In this document: positions 23,483-34,881 of the stretch, one piece after another
Layout: the number at the start of each line of letters is the position of its first letter
Numbering within the stretch: the stretch's first letter is position 1
Source: Cryptomeria japonica
Taxonomy: Eukaryota; Streptophyta; Pinopsida; Cupressales; Cupressaceae
Length of the DNA: 64,000 nucleotides
Direction: 5' to 3'
Assembly (NCBI RefSeq): GCF_030272615.1
Contig: NC_081407.1
Coordinates: forward strand, 142,918,897 to 142,982,896
The notes under the pieces: generated by a model
The model's database searches: none
Told to the model about the DNA's origin: nothing
The model's input: only the letters and a program-made list of their open reading frames with translations
Made by a program: the position numbers and the translations under genes

Positions 23483-24724
23483 TGTAAAGCAGAAAAATCG
23501 AACCCTAGTTGTTCTCCCCTCCCCAACTCCAAGGAGAGAGAAGGGAGAGTCACTAGGGTTGATGGTTTTCACTTAGGAGAGACTTTACATTCAAAAGAGG
23601 GGTTGAAACCCACAAGATCCAATCCCACACAATGCAAGATTGGATTCTATATGAGTTTCAAGGGTTAAGATATCAAGGATACCCTCTTTTGTAAAGAATG
23701 TAGATAGAAAGATTGAACTAGGAATGCATGTAAAGTAGGAAAGATTCGCTTATAAACAGAGATAGGGACATGGGATGAAGCTGCGAACCTGGAATTAGCA
23801 GTAAAATGTTGAGACGGTGCTGTTCTGCAAATTTGAGCGAAAGTTGACGGGACGATGGCGCCCGGCGTGCACACGGTCCTCCAAAAAATCCGCGAAATGA
23901 AGGGGGATCTGTTCGTCTCTGCACAAGGATTCCAGATCTTCAATTATAGCCGCGTACCTGCAACCTACACACAGAAAAGAGAGGACGATTGGGGGGTTAG
24001 GGATGAGGGGTTTGCCTTTAGGTCAAACCCCGGTTTTGGAATTAACCAAGAAATGAGAATGCTGTAAATGTAAATGTTTGTAATGTAAACAAGTACTGAT
24101 ACCTTGTTGTAAGAATGTTTGTATTCTTACATGCGAAGGTGTAATGTATGTAGTACGTTGTATGTTGTATGTGATCTCGTCTTCAATGGTTGAATCCTTG
24201 TCTTGAATGCAACACTTAGCCTTGAATGGAGACTTAGAATGATCAATTGCTTGAAGGAATGCTTGAATGCTTGAATGTTTGAATATCGTTTTCGCCTTTT
24301 TTCCATCTCCCCAAAATGGGAGAGGAAATGTAGTTTATATACTTGTCAATTAGGGCTGATAGACTGATTTTCCCTACCTTAGGCCAACCAGGAAAGATTA
24401 TTTTCCAATTTGCAAACATAAAGACCCGAGACCCAAAAGAGACCGGGCCCAAAAATAGGGCCAAGGACCAGGGCGCTGGGCGCCATGGTCCTGGGGGACC
24501 AGGGTGCTGGGCGCCCTAGTCCTGAAGGACCAGGGCACTGGGCGCCATGGTCCCACCTCCAGGGACAGCAGGGTGCAAGGAGGATCAGGCCAGGGTGCTG
24601 AAAAATGCAGTTTTTGATGTCATGAACAAGTTTCAGGGTCTCCATTCAGGTTCAGTGTTGCGTCGCCATCGTGAAGACCCAAATGCAGTCGAAATTGCAA
24701 GTGTCGCAATTTTAGGATGCTACA
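23483..24724 (-). repeat. 5' LTR of gypsy-B
   Basis: This 1242-bp LTR has TGTAAAGCAG and GGATGCTACA ends on the plus strand. It is nearly identical to 16841-18114 but has three instead of four GC-rich units at 24466-24552. Confidence 0.95.
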
Positions 24725-24828
24725 AATTCTTATAAAAGCACAATGATACAACCCTAGATGTAAAAAACCTAAAGAATAATTAAATTAGATAGTGTCAGGT
24801 GTCGTAATCATAATGAGTGAGATAACTT
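24725..24828 (-). repeat. copia-C 5' LTR, second piece
   Basis: This is the continuation of 16739-16840 after gypsy-B, beginning with the AATTC duplication and ending at the AACTT target of the next insertion. No gene is seen. Confidence 0.45.
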
Positions 24829-25748
24829 TGTTGGAATCCAAGAACACTAAGAGGGGGGATGAATCAGTGTTCTACCAGTATGATCGATTTTAACCTTATT
24901 TAAACATGCATACACCAACCGGTATACTGTTATATACAGAATTGAAAGAAGTAAAGAAGCCAATAAGCCAATCACATAAATGAACACCATAACGCATAGA
25001 ATTATATGTGGAAAAACTCAAAGAGGAAAAACCATGGTGGGGTTTGTGACCCACAATATCAATTCATTGGCCATATGAAGAGATATTACAAAATATAAGG
25101 CACCTGCACTTGTAGAAAGGCTTATAACCTAGAGCACACTGGTCAATCACAAAAGGATCTTCACTGACTAAATATAAATCCAGACTACAATTCGAGGAAA
25201 TGAGTGACTTGCTAAGATAACATCTTCTATGCCAGAATACAGTTTTTGTTAAGCTATGTCTGTTCCGGTCTGAAACCCTAAACCCTTTACCAGAATACCT
25301 ATTACATAAATATCCTCACATACATGATCTCTCTGATATATTTTGCATCATATCACATCCACATATTCCATAATCTCACATATCATAAATTGTACTAATC
25401 CAGCTGACCTATATACCCTATACAATTTATCATGCCTTATGTCGATTTATAAAGATAATTACAATAACAATATACATGTCGGCTAGATAACATAAATACA
25501 TGAATATCAAAAACAATTGCTAATGCCGGATGCAAGAGATGTCAACCTCCAACACCGATAACTTGATTCTAAACCATGTCAGCATGCATTGTCGGTAACC
25601 AAAGAAATCCTTCCATCTTGTCAATGTCGGTGCCTATGAAGTGCTTGCCGATACACAGCTAACCTAAAACATGAAACCAGAACAAGATATCATGTCGCCA
25701 TCAATGACAACATAGTGAAACCAACCAATTGAGTGCTAATTGCCAACA
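24829..25748 (-). mobile_element. solo LTR (copia-type), duplication AACTT
   Basis: A 920-bp unit starts TGTTGGAATC and ends GCCAACA, flanked by perfect AACTT repeats (24824-24828 and 25749-25753), with no internal region. The edge block with AAGAGGGGGGATGAATCAGT resembles the outer end of the copia-B LTRs, which gives the likely orientation. It is best read as a solo LTR left by LTR-LTR recombination. Confidence 0.9.
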
Positions 25749-26998
25749 AACTTAGGCTATTATTAGCCTAATTTAATAAAAGGAAAAAACACCTAAGTTT
25801 AGCTTAAGTGAATAAAGTAATTAGAAATATCCTCACTAATCCATCATTCATATATTTTTCAATTAAATTGGTTTCTTTCAATGGTATATGAAGGTGAATG
25901 TGGTCAAATTTTTATCCAATTCAGGTGTGGATCAAGAGCCTTTGATGGTGTTATACAACATGTAACTAATTTTTGGTCAAATGTAAGAGATCAACTAACG
26001 TCAAAGCTATCTATTTTACCTTGTCCAAATTATGTTTTATACTATGTCACTCTTAATGTTTTCATACCTTTTTCAATCTTCTTATATGATGTGTTAGGAT
26101 AAAGGGTGTCATTCAATTTGCAACCCTAAGTCTTTATTACATATATTTAATCATTCAAAGATGATAAATAATGTTTGGTCTTCAGACATGTATTGGAGTA
26201 AGATAAATGCGATTTCAATGTGTTATTGTAGATATTATTTATCTATAATTAATTATTTTAGATAGTTGGGACATTGTCTAAAAAGACATTGAATATGGAG
26301 GTTACATTAAAAAGGTGAAAATTAAGAGCTATACAATTTCTTGATTTGGTAGTTTTGAAACAAATACAAAATGCCCTTTTGGAGTGCCTATGATTGGAAT
26401 CTTATTCAATTAAACTATTATAGCAAGTATGTGATATCTATATAAATAGGATGGGTATAAGAGATGCAATAGAAATTCTATTTGGGCTTTTGATTTTGTC
26501 ATGGCTCATGGTTTTCCATACAACTTGATGATTTTTTGTTTCAAATATTTCTATATATTGGAGATGATAGGCCTGAAAATTGATTGCATGAAAATTTTCA
26601 ATTTTGAGCTTAAATAATGATCTTTCTGGTTTTATTTGCATCCTATGTTAAGGTCCAAGGTCTAGGGTTTTAGGTTTATCAAAATTTCTTATATTTTGTG
26701 AAGAAAACCCTAGCAATGATATTTCTCGTCGTTACTTTTTCCCACTTGAGGCCGAGGGTTGTACTTCGTTGGCGGGGCCTTTTAATTCCCTAAGCACTAA
26801 GTCATGGTAGAGCGGTTTTAAAAATGATTTTCCTAAAGTTGTGTGAAAATTTTCCCTATAGTGGATCTCTTTTAATATTTATGCTTGCACTCGAATTTTT
26901 CTTAAGTCTAAAATCTTAAGTATTTCAGTTCGTTGATAAAAGCAGAACAGATCTAATGGTCCGCGCTTCTTCGTAGTTGAAAAGTGTAGTAAAGATAA

Positions 26999-27034
26999 AG
27001 ACCGTGGCATCGCAAGATGATGCCACGTGTCTTC
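26999..27034. repeat. duplicated block with a CACGTG G-box, copy 1
   Basis: A block with GCATCGCAAGATGATGCC followed by ACGTGTCTT is repeated, with changes, at 27288-27320 (ACATCACGAGATGATGCC, then ATGTGTCTT). Copy 1 holds a perfect CACGTG. Confidence 0.55.
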
Positions 27035-27287
27035 AATGGAAAATGACAAGATGGTGGTGTGACCCCTCGAAGCCTTGTGTCGCCAGTTCTCAAGCGGTAA
27101 AAGCCTGTTTACTAACAGTCCTATCAATTGGCATGTGTTCAAGATGGATGGTGATGTTATGTTCTGAGATAAAAGGTGCCTGACTTTTAATTCTAAAAGG
27201 GTTAACAAGAATTGTGCGGAGCAATAAAGTGCGAACAAATCCGATAGCCCTTGAATTCCCGTGATGGAAGTTGCAAGGAGGTTATGG

Positions 27288-27320
27288 ACCACGACATCAC
27301 GAGATGATGCCATGTGTCTT
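27288..27320. repeat. duplicated block, copy 2
   Basis: This relative of 26999-27034 lies about 290 bp further on. Its G-box has decayed to CATGTG. Confidence 0.55.
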
Positions 27321-29816
27321 GGGTTGACCAAGAAGACGTACGGTGGGGCCGCTGACAAAGTGTGGTCAAAAGATGATATGGCACTAATTAGTCATGACTT
27401 TGTGGGTCCACGGATATAGATGGGAGGTCAAATGCCACATCAACAAATAATGATCGTTAGATTTGCTAGGTTGCATATGATCTGCATGTGAGTTTCAAAT
27501 TTGAAATTAAAAGGGATTATTAAAGACATTGGTCGTAGCCTACGCGAGAGAGATCGGATGAACAAGGTACAGACTTATCGACTCAGGATGGTTAATGTCA
27601 AGTTGGGAGATTTAGATCGTCGGCTCAGTTTAGGAGGATTATTTTCATTTTTCTATTGAGTAAAGGACTGATTCGACAAAGCAAAGAAAATATCTCGGAG
27701 ATGTAAGAGGATTGTGATAAGCTTCAGGTTTAAATATGATGGATCATGAGTTCTCTGATGAATATAGAGATTGCTTGTTGATAGGACTCCTGAAGAAGAA
27801 GATTATACACCCATATAAAATCAGGATAAAATCACTCGCATCAGATGAACCTTGACAGGAAAATACAGTGGATATGATAGGCATGATTTCTAGTATCCAT
27901 AGCTGGCAGGTTGAATTAAGAGCACCAGAGTGATGATTTTTCATGAACAAGCACTACTAGATGAAGTGTTTTTAACTATAAATATAGTAAGGTGGTGACT
28001 AAAATTGTAGGAGAAAATGAAGCCTTTCCATTTTCTGAGTGCATTTTTTTCTTCTGCAATGAGAAAGATGTTTGAGCAAGGTCGTAAATGGAGTTGCTAT
28101 ATGCTCTGTGATAACAGATGGATGTTCTCTCTCATGTGTGAGTATGTCTATTGCCAAAGGGGATGTGAAAGTGGGGAGGATTTCCAGAGGGGGCGTGAAA
28201 GCCTTTTCTTATGAAGAAAGACCACGCATGGCACAACCTCTGCTTCTACTTTGTCATTGAATGGCATGGGGTACTCAGAAAGAGCCCGCAGAGGAATGAA
28301 AAAGGAACGTGTTTGGGTAGGGAGTGGCAGAAAATCATCCATGTAGCTGCATGAAGCTACGACCCCTCCCTAACATATTATGTTTCCCCTGAGTCTCCTC
28401 CTTCCACTCTCTTTGATCCTGGGCATGAAGGTTGAAGCTCCTCCTCTAGTTTAGAGGCAACTTTTCTTCTTGCCAAGACCTGGTTTCCTTTCCTAAAAGG
28501 GAAATTCTCTATAGGATAGAACTGCAACATCTCACACTCCATCTGAAGGTGTTAGGGCAATAACGATATGGCTCAAACAGTTTTGCTCCTACCAATTTTT
28601 AGTTAAGAATGATGATTCACAGGTGCCAGCACATGGATATGGAAATATATCTATAACATAATCGCATATTGCCTTTTAGGCCTAATTGTCAAGGATGAAT
28701 CTGTTGTTGACATGTGTCTTTTGGTCAGAAGCTTGTTTCTCCCTTTCTTCTATAAAAAGGGAAATCATGGCTTGAAGAAGGGTTCAGATTTTTGGGGAAT
28801 GTCTTGTAGGTTCAATTACTTGTTCCTTGGGTTTTTTCCTAGCCTGTTTCTAGTAGTGAGTCTAGGTGAAGCGAACAAGCTGTACAGTCTTTTACATAGT
28901 AAATAAAGGAAGGTTTTAGTGTCAAGTTCTGCATAGGTTCTTGAAGGAGCTATATGTAAATTTTATCCTGTGATAGAGATAGCATTTTATTCAAATAAAA
29001 TAGAATTTCAACTCTTTTCTCTCCATTGCATGATTTTATCAGTTTTTGAATGAAATAAATCAAGGGTTTATTTCATTTGGTGCATTCTTGTGATGTATGT
29101 AGATTTTTGTTTATTATTTGGCCCAAGGGGTCAATTAAACTGCTTAAATAGAGTTGCAGAATGATAGGGCTTGTGCAAGGATTTTAGATAAGTAGTTTTG
29201 GGTCGAGATTACAAATGAGATATATTGTAAGGCAGTATTATCTTAGACCTTATATTATTAAATCAAATTTTGTCACATTTTCATGTTTATGTTCTATATT
29301 TTTCAGGTGCCTAATGGAGAAAGGCACTAATCATTGCATGTAACCGGCTTTATTAATCAACCTTGTTTCAGTTTTAACTGATGAATCTCTACAAATCTTT
29401 TAAAATATCATAATGTCATTTCTTAAAGTTTTCATGTATCTTCTGAAAATTGTCCAGCCCATCTCATGCTCCAGCCTAAGGTTGAGGATCACTAAAGGAT
29501 TTTCCATCCTTGATCATTCTCCCTTTCTGTTGAGCCCTTTTATGAGATAATCTGCTTTGTTTTCAGTAAATTCCTGAGTATTGTTTGCAGAGATCAGGAA
29601 GTTCACTGAAGGGATTACCCTCTCGGGTTCTGCAGAGCTCGAAGTCTAGAAGGATCTTGTATCCTTGTTGAAGTCGGTCCAATCCTGACAGATATTGATA
29701 TTTGGAAGTGCCTTTCCATAGGTATTTGGAGGAATCAGCTTGGTCTCTGCCCTATGAAAGTGATAACCTGTTTCTTTTATATTTTTTAATTTATTATCTT
29801 AAGGGTGGTTTATCAT

Positions 29817-30875
29817 TGTAATAACCCTTTCTGCAATTTTATATCAGATTTACAAAATTCTAATAACCCAACTCAGATTTACGATTTGCAACCAAACTGT
29901 GAAATCGGGTATGCCGAAAATTACACCAACGAACTTATAAACATTTAAAACCCTCATAAAAACATAAGAATAAGATTCTATAGAAATTTTTGTATTATAA
30001 AAGCATGCAAATATATGTTTATGCCAACCTACCAATTTGTCATGATGCAGTACAAAATAGACTCCAGAAATGGAGCTCAAAGGTTCACAAATCCACTGTA
30101 AAATCTAAAAAACTCTCCAAACTCCTCACACTTTCCCACAATAGAAAGATACGTGCAAATAAATGTCTAACAACAACCAAGAACAATAATATATTATGTT
30201 ATTACCAACAATAAAAAATTGAAAATTAACTAAGAAACTACAACACACTAACTATTACAACCCTTGCCAAAACAACCCACATAAAAGTCTCTTTGAAGAA
30301 CAACTGCAACCCTTGAATGTGATTGCCACTGGAGAATCATAAACACACTGTCAGTAAGCCTCTATCCCCCTAGTTTATTAGCCTAGAAGATCACTCCTTC
30401 AATGGTTTCTCAACATTTAAAGAAGAACAACAAAAATCTGTTAAAATCATAAGATTGAATGAATCCAAAACAAGTTGAAATCACTATAAAAGGCACAATA
30501 TTCAAAAAGAACTTTTGGGTGCCAACATCCCCATTGCCAAAGAGGAGGGAATACTTCATTTCAAAAGTTGTAATCACCTTTCCAAAAATGCGTCTCCACT
30601 TCCACCACTTGAATAGTTGCTATTTTATCCAACTTCTTCATTTGAACTCAAGAGGATTAATAACTGCTAATTTTGAAATTCTCCAAACCCCCTTGCCAAT
30701 TTTAGGTCCAATTAATTTAAAATGCCATTTAATAACTTGACATTAAAATATAATTTGATTTTTTCTCCATTTAGAAAATTATTTCCTAAATTGTTCGCAA
30801 GACTTGACTTATTAATTATGGATAAACTGACCCACTATAAATAGTAAGTTTTATTTTTGAAAAGGGGACATGACA
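29817..30875. mobile_element. solo LTR (family unknown), duplication ATCAT
   Basis: A 1059-bp unit starts TGTAATAACCC and ends GGGGACATGACA (imperfect inverted ends TGTNATNNCCC), flanked by perfect ATCAT (29812-29816 and 30876-30880). There is no coding capacity and no internal domain. Orientation is unclear. The ends suit a gypsy-type LTR. Confidence 0.8.
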
Positions 30876-30943
30876 ATCATATTGGTGTATATGAGTGTGT
30901 GCACAAATATGGGGGACCAAAAAGTGGTCGCAAATAGTTATTA

Positions 30944-31060
30944 CCTCATAGAAAAATGTGAGTGCATTATAGCTTAGTAGGGACTGATCCTAGCTCAGTC
31001 ACGACCAAGCTATACTATGAGTATTTTATAATGCACTTGCATTTTTCCTATGATAGCAAG
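30944..31060. repeat. small foldback (imperfect inverted repeat)
   Basis: The left arm CATAGAAAAATGTGAGTGCATTATA pairs imperfectly with the right arm around TATAATGCACTTGCATTTTTCCTATG, with a loop of about 50 bp. No clear target duplication is seen. It may be a MITE or its remnant. Confidence 0.5.
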
Positions 31061-31869
31061 AAAAAATAGAAATTCAGACCCATTTGATCCCAATTTCCAA
31101 ATGCAATGGAGGAATAGTATGGGCATGTTTGCAAGTCATTAGAGTGGATTAATCCTAACGCCATGCTTCCACAATCTCCATGAGATTCAGGTAGTATTTC
31201 TATACTTTTATTAATTTAATTTTCTTTTTTAAAACCAATAAAGTTGATTCATTTTTCATTTTTAGGGATTGAATATACTTCAAGATCTCAATAAGCATTA
31301 GGGAAATCCTATTAAAGTATAAGAACAATCTAACCCTCTTAAAAATTCTCTACCCATTCCTCTCCATCATCACAATACATAAGAAACCTCACTACCTAGG
31401 AAAAATTTAATACAAAAAAAAACTTGAATGTTGGAGTAATAGTGTATCCATAGGAACAACAATCTATCAATAAAAGCCAAAGAAACCTTCCACATAGGAG
31501 AGGTGCAATGGAAAATTTATATTATCTTAAAAAATTAATTATAGTAATAATAAAATAAAATGAAATAAACTTGCTATATTAGCAAGGTGAAAAGTCCCAA
31601 AGCATACAAGACAATGGCAAGAGTCTAACTCCTATAAATGAGACAAAAAATAAAAAAGCAACCTAAGTAAGCCAAAGACCAAGGTGTGAATAAGTTGTAA
31701 ATACCCTTTTAGTGGTATGTTGTAAGGCTGTCTTTGAGGCAAACTATTTGATTATGCGTAATCATCCTCTATAATTTTATTGCCTTGTTTTCACATGGAA
31801 TTATTTAACAATATGGAAAGTAGGATATAAGAATGGTTCAAAATTTAAAAAAATAATAAAAATCAATAA
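31061..31869. other. AT-rich stretch without a gene
   Basis: No coding region, repeat or family signature that I can support. Confidence 0.4.
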
Positions 31870-32510
31870 TGTTGATGTTATAGCAGCAGGAGATATCTTT
31901 CTCCTGTCTGATATCTTAATTATTAATGCATGTATCGTTATCTTATATCAGCGATCTAATTGTTTATTTCTCTAACTAGTTCTAATTCATTTCTACGCAA
32001 TAAAATGTTAGTTATCCTTTGACTATTGGATTAATATTAATTATGTTTTGAGGCTGTTGAATCAACGTACCCTTTGGAGTGGTCATATTCCTTATTATCT
32101 AGTCGTTTCATTTCAACTCTCATTGATCGGGTATATATAGGTTCCTTTATCGAAGCATTAGGAGATTGAATGAAAAATATGTTGGGATTAGACGATACCT
32201 ACCTTGTGACTCGAATATAGTAAATTTGTTGAAGATACAAATCGTATTTGCTATGTGATCATACATGAAAATCAATCCACCATATCTGATGTGTAAATCG
32301 TTGATGATATATATGCTATATATATACAACCTGCAATCCTAAATAGATTGTATACATTTGTGAAAGACAGTGACTAAAGGAAGTGTGTAGGTCTCCAGTC
32401 GAATCATATTCTTAGCATATCATATATATCTATTGAATTATATCAGGGATATAATTCTTATACTTTTGATTTTTTTGTTTTGTTTTAAACCTCTGATCCA
32501 AAACTTAACA
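31870..32510 (+). repeat. 5' LTR of the gag-only element
   Basis: This 641-bp LTR starts TGTTGATGTTATAGCAGCAG, ends AAACTTAACA and directly abuts the primer site. Confidence 0.93.
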
Positions 32511-32522
32511 TGGTATCAGAGC
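32511..32522 (+). promoter_or_regulatory. primer binding site (initiator tRNA-Met)
   Basis: TGGTATCAGAGC is a perfect 12-nt match to the complement of the tRNA-Met 3' end, with no gap to the LTR. Confidence 0.95.
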
Positions 32523-32675
32523 AGGTCTTAGAAAAGATATGATTAGACTTGTTTTAAGCAGTCAAGTAAACCTTTCTCTAGGGTAGATCTAGAAGGCAAA
32601 GTATTGCAGATCTAAGGTTGCAAATTATTTCAGGGTTAAGGACAGATCTTTACAGGAGAATTTGTGTGGAAAAAG

Positions 32676-33454
32676 AAGATGGTGAACGGTGTCAAGGTAG
32701 AAGATAGGCTTGATGGAGCCTCAAACTTAAACTCTTGGAAAACTAGGGTACTCATTGTGTTAGAGGAGAATGATCTTCTTGATTTCTTGGAAAGTGATAT
32801 GCCTAGGCTTCCGATGATACTGAGAAAATCCAGTGGAAGAAAAATGGCACAAAGGCTAGAAAGATCATGATAGACTCTATGATGAATCACCTAGTACCAA
32901 TCATCTCTAAGTTGAAGTCAACTAAAGAAATGTTTGATACTCTACAAGGATTGTATGAGATAAACAATACCAGCAGAGCCCTTGCCTTGAGACAACAGCT
33001 TCACCATGTAAAAATGGATAAGGAAGATTCAATCATCTCATTCTTTATGAAGATTGTTGATTTAAGAAATCATTTGAACCCTATTGGGGACATAATTGTG
33101 GACATAGATCTTGTTATGTTGGCACTAAATGGTCTTCCTCAATCGAGGAGCCCTTTACAAAGCATCAGTGGGAGATCTAAGTTGCCCAAGTTTGATCATC
33201 TTCGAGCTAATTGTATTCAAGAAGAGTCCAGGTTGGTAGCAAGAGGAATTGGGCGAAACAATTATGATGTAGAAAAACAAGTGCTTGCTACACATACTTC
33301 TAGAGAAAGAGGCAAAGTAAGAAATAGGAATAGAGACAGAGAATCGGATTCTGCCCCAGAACTAAAGAAGAAGAAGTACCTCTCTCACATTCAATGTTTT
33401 AGGTATGACAAGTATGGTCACTTTGCTCGAGATTACAAATTAAGGTCTACATAA
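32676..33454 (+). pseudogene. gag of the TR-GAG-like element, frameshifted
   Basis: The N-terminal part (LDGASNLNSWKTRVLIVLEE from about 32709) and the main part (32867-33454, MIDSMMNHLV ... KEMFDTLQGLYE ... ALALRQQLHHVKMDK) are in different frames. A small deletion near 32810 separates them; allowing for it, they form one copia UBN2-type gag of about 255 residues. The zinc knuckle at about 33392-33436 reads CFRYDKYGHFARDY. Two of the three Cys of CX2CX4HX4C are Tyr, each a single G-to-A change. So the RNA-binding motif is lost and the copy is probably dead. Confidence 0.85.
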
Positions 33455-33679
33455 CTTGTATCTATTGCATAAGTTACCATGGGGACATCTTAGAAGGAGC
33501 CAAGCTCTAAAGTTGACTTAGAAGGTTTCTTATTCTAAAGTCGGCCAGTTTCTTCAAAGAGGAGGAATTAACATTCAGAGGGAGTCTGACAAACCAATAG
33601 AGGCAACCTTGGATGAGGAGGTCAGGAGGTTGATTCTAGTAATTGTAGCTTCAGAGAGAGTCACATCATCATGAAGATT
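33455..33679. other. non-coding interior of the gag-only element
   Basis: No gene or clear motif between the gag stop and the minisatellites. Confidence 0.4.
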
Positions 33680-33850
33680 CCTTGTAGTGTATATTTCTCT
33701 GAGATGGAGAAATATGAGGTGAAAGCCCTTGTAGTGTATATTTCTCAAAGACAAAGAAATATGAGGTGAAAGCCCTTGTAATGTATATTTCTTTGAGACA
33801 GAGAAATATGAGGCATGAGCCCTTGTTCATCTTTGAGACAGAGATGTGGT
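33680..33850 (+). repeat. 47-bp minisatellite inside the gag-only element
   Basis: Three copies of a 47-bp unit starting CCTTGTAGTGTATATTTCTC, plus a partial fourth. It lies between gag and the polypurine tract. Confidence 0.85.
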
Positions 33851-33852
33851 TA

Positions 33853-34195
33853 TTTCCACTCTCTGGGAGTAGCTATGGTGGATGTCATGTTGAGTGACTC
33901 CATGATAACATCACATTGAGAGACTCCATGATGTATCCTTTTTACTTGTGTTTTTCCACTCATGGGAGTATCCATAGTGGACGTCATGTTGAGTGACTCC
34001 ATGACGACATCATGTTGAGTGACTCCGTGATGGGTGCTTGTGCATATATTCATTTCCACACATGGGAGTAGCCATGGTGGACGTCATGTTGAGTGACTCC
34101 ATGACGATATCACGTTGAATGACTTTGTGATCAACATTCTTCCACAAATAGGTGTAGCCATTGTGAGTGTCATGTTGAGAGATACCATGACATGG
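33853..34195 (+). repeat. about 100-bp tandem repeat inside the gag-only element
   Basis: Four units start at 33853, 33954, 34053 and 34140 (spacing 101, 99, 87). Each has TTCCAC...GGGAGTAGCCAT and one or two copies of GTTGAGTGACTCCATGA. Confidence 0.85.
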
Positions 34196-34218
34196 ATATT
34201 TGGAAAGATGTCTCCCTA

Positions 34219-34230
34219 GCTAAGAGGGAG
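34219..34230 (+). promoter_or_regulatory. polypurine tract of the gag-only element
   Basis: CTAAGAGGGAG directly precedes the TGTTGATG of the 3' LTR. Confidence 0.8.
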
Positions 34231-34876
34231 TGTTGATGTTATAGCAGAAAGAGATATCTTTCTCCTATCTGCTATCTTAATTATTAATTATTAATTATTA
34301 ATGCATGTATTGTTGTCTTATATCAACGGTCTAATTGTTTATTTCTCTAACTGGTTCTAATTCATTTATACGTAATAAATTGATAGTTATCCTTTGACTA
34401 ATAGTTTAGTATTAATTATCTTCTGAGGCTATTGAATCAACATACCCTTGGAGTGGTCATAATCCTTATTATCTAGTCATGTCATTTCAACTTTCATTGA
34501 TCGAGTATATATAGGTCCCTTTATCGAAGCATTAGGAGATTGAAATGCTATGATTAGACAATGCCTACCTTATGACTCGAATATAGTAAATTTGTTGAAT
34601 ATACAAATCGTATTTGTTGTGTGATCATACGTGGAAATCAGTCCACCATATCTACTCTGTAAATCGTTGGTGATATATATGCTATATATACAACCTGCAA
34701 TCCTAAATATTCATATTGTATACATTTGTGAAAGACAGAGACTAGAAGGAAGTGTGTAGGTCTCCAGTCAAATCATATTCTCGGCATATCAGATATATCT
34801 ATTCAATTATATCAGGGATATAATTCTTATACTTCTGATTTTTTTTTGTTTTAAACGTCTGATCCAAAACTTAACA
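34231..34876 (+). repeat. 3' LTR of the gag-only element
   Basis: This 646-bp LTR is similar to 31870-32510 with scattered changes and short indels. An extra ATTAATT unit lies near 34285. Confidence 0.93.
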
Positions 34877-34881
34877 AATAA

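Larger units (their letters stand above)
16841..24724 (-). mobile_element. gypsy-B: complete non-autonomous gypsy-type LTR retrotransposon (gag-protease only)
   Basis: This 7884-bp minus-strand element has LTRs at 16841-18114 and 23483-24724 with TGTA...TACA ends. A perfect 5-bp target duplication AATTC flanks it (16836-16840 and 24725-24729). The primer site matches the 3' end of tRNA-Trp, and a polypurine tract lies beside the 3' LTR. The interior has one long frame for gag and a protease-like domain, and no reverse transcriptase, RNase H or integrase. About 1.2 kb of non-coding sequence lies on each side of the coding part. By eye the LTRs differ at roughly 35 sites, mostly transitions, plus one 32-bp repeat unit. 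Movement would need enzymes from another element. Confidence 0.95.
25749..29816. other. unassigned region with promoter/LTR-like traits
   Basis: I see no supportable coding region. The first part probably completes the copia-C LTR. Further right there is a duplicated block with a G-box (26999-27034 and 27288-27320). A TATA-like CTATAAAAAGGG is near 28750 and T-rich stretches with AATAAA near 28910. This pattern suits a long unrecognised LTR or a decayed promoter region, but I could not find matching ends. Confidence 0.35.
31870..34876 (+). mobile_element. gag-only copia-type element (TR-GAG-like), complete
   Basis: This 3007-bp element has LTRs of 641 and 646 bp starting TGTTGATGTT and ending CTTAACA. 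It has a 12-nt tRNA-Met primer site, a polypurine tract, and a perfect AATAA target duplication (31865-31869 and 34877-34881). Its 1.72-kb interior codes only for a broken copia-type gag, followed by two minisatellites. Elements with LTRs, gag and no pol are known as TR-GAGs and depend on a partner for movement. Confidence 0.93.

Noticed and set aside
16841-24724. The two 1.25-kb repeats as a segmental duplication
   Set aside because: TG...CA ends, a 5-bp duplication, primer site and polypurine tract make them LTRs.
25881-26102. A 73-codon frame as a possible host gene exon
   Set aside because: No recognisable domain, no splice context that I can support, and it borders old LTR sequence.
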